DNA of 64,000 nt from Neorhodopirellula pilleata (lineage in GTDB: Bacteria > Planctomycetota > Planctomycetia > Pirellulales > Pirellulaceae), in the NCBI RefSeq assembly GCF_007859915.1, contig NZ_SJPM01000004.1, positions 368,881-432,880 on the forward strand. Direction: 5' to 3'. The notes beneath the pieces are model-generated. The model had not been told where the DNA came from and searched no databases. It saw nothing but the letters and a program-made list of their open reading frames with translations. Of this stretch, positions 62,202 to 64,000 are shown in pieces. Position 1 is the stretch's first letter. Every line of letters starts with the position of its first letter. The translations under genes and the position numbers were made by a program.

Positions 62202-64000
62202 CTAGGGTCGTGTGGCGATCTCGACCGGCTCGATCAGCCCCAAATAAGCCATCAAATCGCTCACTTGGTTCATCGAAAGTCCGTCGATCAAGCCGCTGGG
62301 CATGATGCTCGACCGGCTCGGCAGGATGGAATCGACCTCCTTATTCTCCACAAAGGTGACTTCGTTTTGAGAATCACGGATTTCCACCCCGTCACCAACC
62401 TTGCTGACCATCCCCACATAAACCTTGCCCGAAAGCGTCAAGACTTTCTTGCTGGCGTACTGATCGCTCACCACATGCGAGGGGTGCAGGATGGACTCGA
62501 GGATTTCACGACGAGTGAACCGCTTGGCCATGTTCGTCAAATCGGGGCCGATCGATTGACCGTTGGATCCCACGCGGTGGCAGTCGGCACACTTGGCGCT
62601 GGCAAACAATCCCTCGCCACTGTGCACATCCCCGGTGTCGCCTTCGGGCGAATCCAAATAAGTCAACAATTGATCGAGATCCCATTTGGATTCGTCTTGG
62701 GGAGGCAGTTCCGCTGCGGGTCGATCGGGGAACGTTTTCGCGTACCATGACTGCCACGGCTTCATCGATTTCGAAACGCCTTCGGGACGTTGCATGCCCG
62801 TCCAATGTTCAAGAAGCTGTTCGACGTTCTCGAACGAACCGCCTTCGGCTTCGGCACGCAATCCCATCAAAGTCAACGCTCGCAAAGCCATCGGATCTTC
62901 CGTCGCGATCGGGACGGTGCGAAGTTGCTTGACGACTTCTTCGGCGGCGGGGCCGTCGAGAATATTCAAGCTGCGTACCAAGTAATCCCAGTTTTCATCA
63001 TTGGGTTTTTGAGACAACGCCAGCGCGACAACGGCACGCCGCTGCGGTTCGGTTCGCCAAATGCGACGCAGGTGTTCGGCGGATTCTTCGTCCGATGCGG
63101 TGGATAACATGGCGATGATGCCGGTGCGAAGTCGACGATGAACATCGTCAATCTTCGGTTCGGCCATCAACTCGTCGTCGAGACTTCGCAACTTGCTCGC
63201 GGTCGCGTCATCGATCGGTCGCTTGAGGCGGAAGATCGCACCGAGGGCGGCGTTTCGCCAACGTGATCCTTCGTCGAGAATCGCCTGCACGTCGTCTTCG
63301 GATAAGTGACGGGCAAAGTCCCGCGTCACGGCAACCATGTACATCGGAAGGCTGCCTTCGGATTCTTCACCGGCAATCTGTTCATACATCTTCAATAACG
63401 AGAATCGCTCGCGAGCGGTCCATTGCCGATCGATGCGTTGCAAACACATCGCCGTCAAGACGCGGTCCATCTTCGGAGCGTCGGAATCGATATAATCCAT
63501 CGCTCTCGGGATCAATTCGTCCGCTTGTAGGTAGGCTGCCAAACGAATCAATTCGTGATTGATGCGAGAGTCGCCAGAAGGGAACTCGGCGGCGATGCGA
63601 TCTCGCAACCAAGGCGCGGCCGTCGCAGGAATCTCACAACGATGCAGCGTGACTTGGCACAGACGCAGGGCATCGACAAAGTCCTTGTCGCTCAAGAAGC
63701 CTTGCATCAACTGGCCGGTTCGTTGCAGTACTTCTCCACCGGTTGTCTTCGTCTTGTCGGCGGCAATCAAGCCGAGCATCCCGACCAACGCGACGCGTGG
63801 GTTGTTGGATGTCAACACTTCGCTGCGCCATGATTCCACCGGCATCCGCTGCAGAATCTGGCGAGCGAGATACGAGACCGTGCGATCTTTGGACGCCAAC
63901 AATTCCAACACCGGGGCTGGGGTCCGAGGCAACTGGCCGCTTCGCAGAATCGCTTCACAAGCTTCACGAACAACAAGCACATCCCCATCGGCAAGGAGTT
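62202..64000 (-). CDS. HEAT-repeat protein with C-terminal c-type cytochrome (PVC type), partial
   Basis: Runs off the right edge; the frame is open past 63980 to the end, so the GTG there is not a true start. Residues from the edge to ~430 are Ala/Leu/Arg-rich helices like HEAT repeats (VALVGMLGLIAADKT, RQILQRMPVESWRSE, AEEVVKQLRTVPIATEDP). The last 130 residues are a heme domain: GEGLFASAKCADCHRVGSNG (CxxCH), PDLTNMAKRFTRREILESIL, then a beta tail and SGLIDGLSMNQVSDLMAYLG. These PVC proteins are secreted; many begin with a membrane-bound dehydrogenase domain, which may lie outside the window. Confidence 0.9.
   Translation of the reverse strand, partial: LLADGDVLVVREACEAILRSGQLPRTPAPVLELLASKDRTVSYLARQILQRMPVESWRSEVLTSNNPRVALVGMLGLIAADKTKTTGGEVLQRTGQLMQGFLSDKDFVDALRLCQVTLHRCEIPATAAPWLRDRIAAEFPSGDSRINHELIRLAAYLQADELIPRAMDYIDSDAPKMDRVLTAMCLQRIDRQWTARERFSLLKMYEQIAGEESEGSLPMYMVAVTRDFARHLSEDDVQAILDEGSRWRNAALGAIFRLKRPIDDATASKLRSLDDELMAEPKIDDVHRRLRTGIIAMLSTASDEESAEHLRRIWRTEPQRRAVVALALSQKPNDENWDYLVRSLNILDGPAAEEVVKQLRTVPIATEDPMALRALTLMGLRAEAEGGSFENVEQLLEHWTGMQRPEGVSKSMKPWQSWYAKTFPDRPAAELPPQDESKWDLDQLLTYLDSPEGDTGDVHSGEGLFASAKCADCHRVGSNGQSIGPDLTNMAKRFTRREILESILHPSHVVSDQYASKKVLTLSGKVYVGMVSKVGDGVEIRDSQNEVTFVENKEVDSILPSRSSIMPSGLIDGLSMNQVSDLMAYLGLIEPVEIATRP

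Overview
The window looks like a chromosome segment of a marine planctomycete of the Rhodopirellula/Pirellulaceae type. The gene content points there: two sulfatases (one fused to a flavin oxidoreductase), tandem 3-keto-disaccharide hydrolases (DUF1080) beside a Tat-exported Gfo/Idh/MocA oxidoreductase, a DUF1559 pseudopilin, a PEP-CTERM xylanase, a HEAT/c-type cytochrome of the PVC type, DUF1573, a eukaryote-type glutamine synthetase, a SET-domain protein, and archaeal-type C1-transfer genes next to folate enzymes. No plasmid or phage backbone is visible. The species is inferred from family content, not from a database match.

Layout. 1-2.7 kb: sugar 3-keto pathway genes. 2.8-3.5 kb: ISAs1 transposase remnant. 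3.7-7.5 kb: FAH hydrolase, TIM-barrel isomerase, sulfatase. 7.6-13.3 kb: glycogen phosphorylase, tRNA-U34 hydroxylase, APC permease with universal-stress tail. 13.3-13.7 kb: composite nested-hairpin repeat. 13.7-19.0 kb: housekeeping and odd genes, including a cysteine-desulfurase-like protein without its catalytic Cys, a SET protein, cyclophilin and GlnII. 19.0-19.5 kb: repeats. 19.5-24.4 kb: GH71/99-like glycosidase, secreted GIY-YIG protein, very long flagellin. 24.7-33.1 kb: the most unusual locus, a five-gene co-directional run with two small related proteins, a DyP peroxidase-cytochrome P450 fusion, a four-helix membrane protein and a 1262-aa Ser/Thr kinase-ATPase. It converges on a FadL/OmpP1-type outer-membrane channel. 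34.4-37.4 kb: degraded DNA (pretoxin-like remnant, IS4 remnant), a small lipoprotein and a DUF1559 protein. 37.5-42.6 kb: GH10 xylanase and the FAD-oxidoreductase/sulfatase fusion. 42.6-47.4 kb: mobile DNA (RAYT remnant with REP-like repeats, large serine recombinase, truncated Tn5-like transposase). 47.4-52.6 kb: C1 metabolism (Rrf2, Ftr, 5-formyl-THF cyclo-ligase, and a putative MfnE-like kinase further on), plus a Zn-phospholipase-like protein. 52.7-56.0 kb: tightly packed pseudo-receiver, panD, maf, DUF1573, RNase H. 56-61 kb: small membrane proteins, Flp pilin, Rrf2, fasciclin, PPTase, DMT transporter. 61-64 kb: kinase-like fragment, tRNA-Ile/tRNA-Ala pair with terminator, and a partial HEAT/cytochrome gene running off the right edge.

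Most plausible undescribed system: the 24.66-33.07 kb operon. A DyP-type peroxidase is joined in one chain to a P450 whose I-helix lacks the usual acidic residue. That resembles in layout, not by homology, the fungal peroxidase-P450 (Ppo) oxylipin synthases, and a fatty-acid/hydrocarbon-type outer-membrane channel lies next to it. Several other proteins keep a fold but lose catalytic residues (desulfurase Cys to Gln and His to Ser; receiver Asp to Asn; sulfatase signature Pro to Met). At least three families of dispersed palindromic repeats sit between genes.
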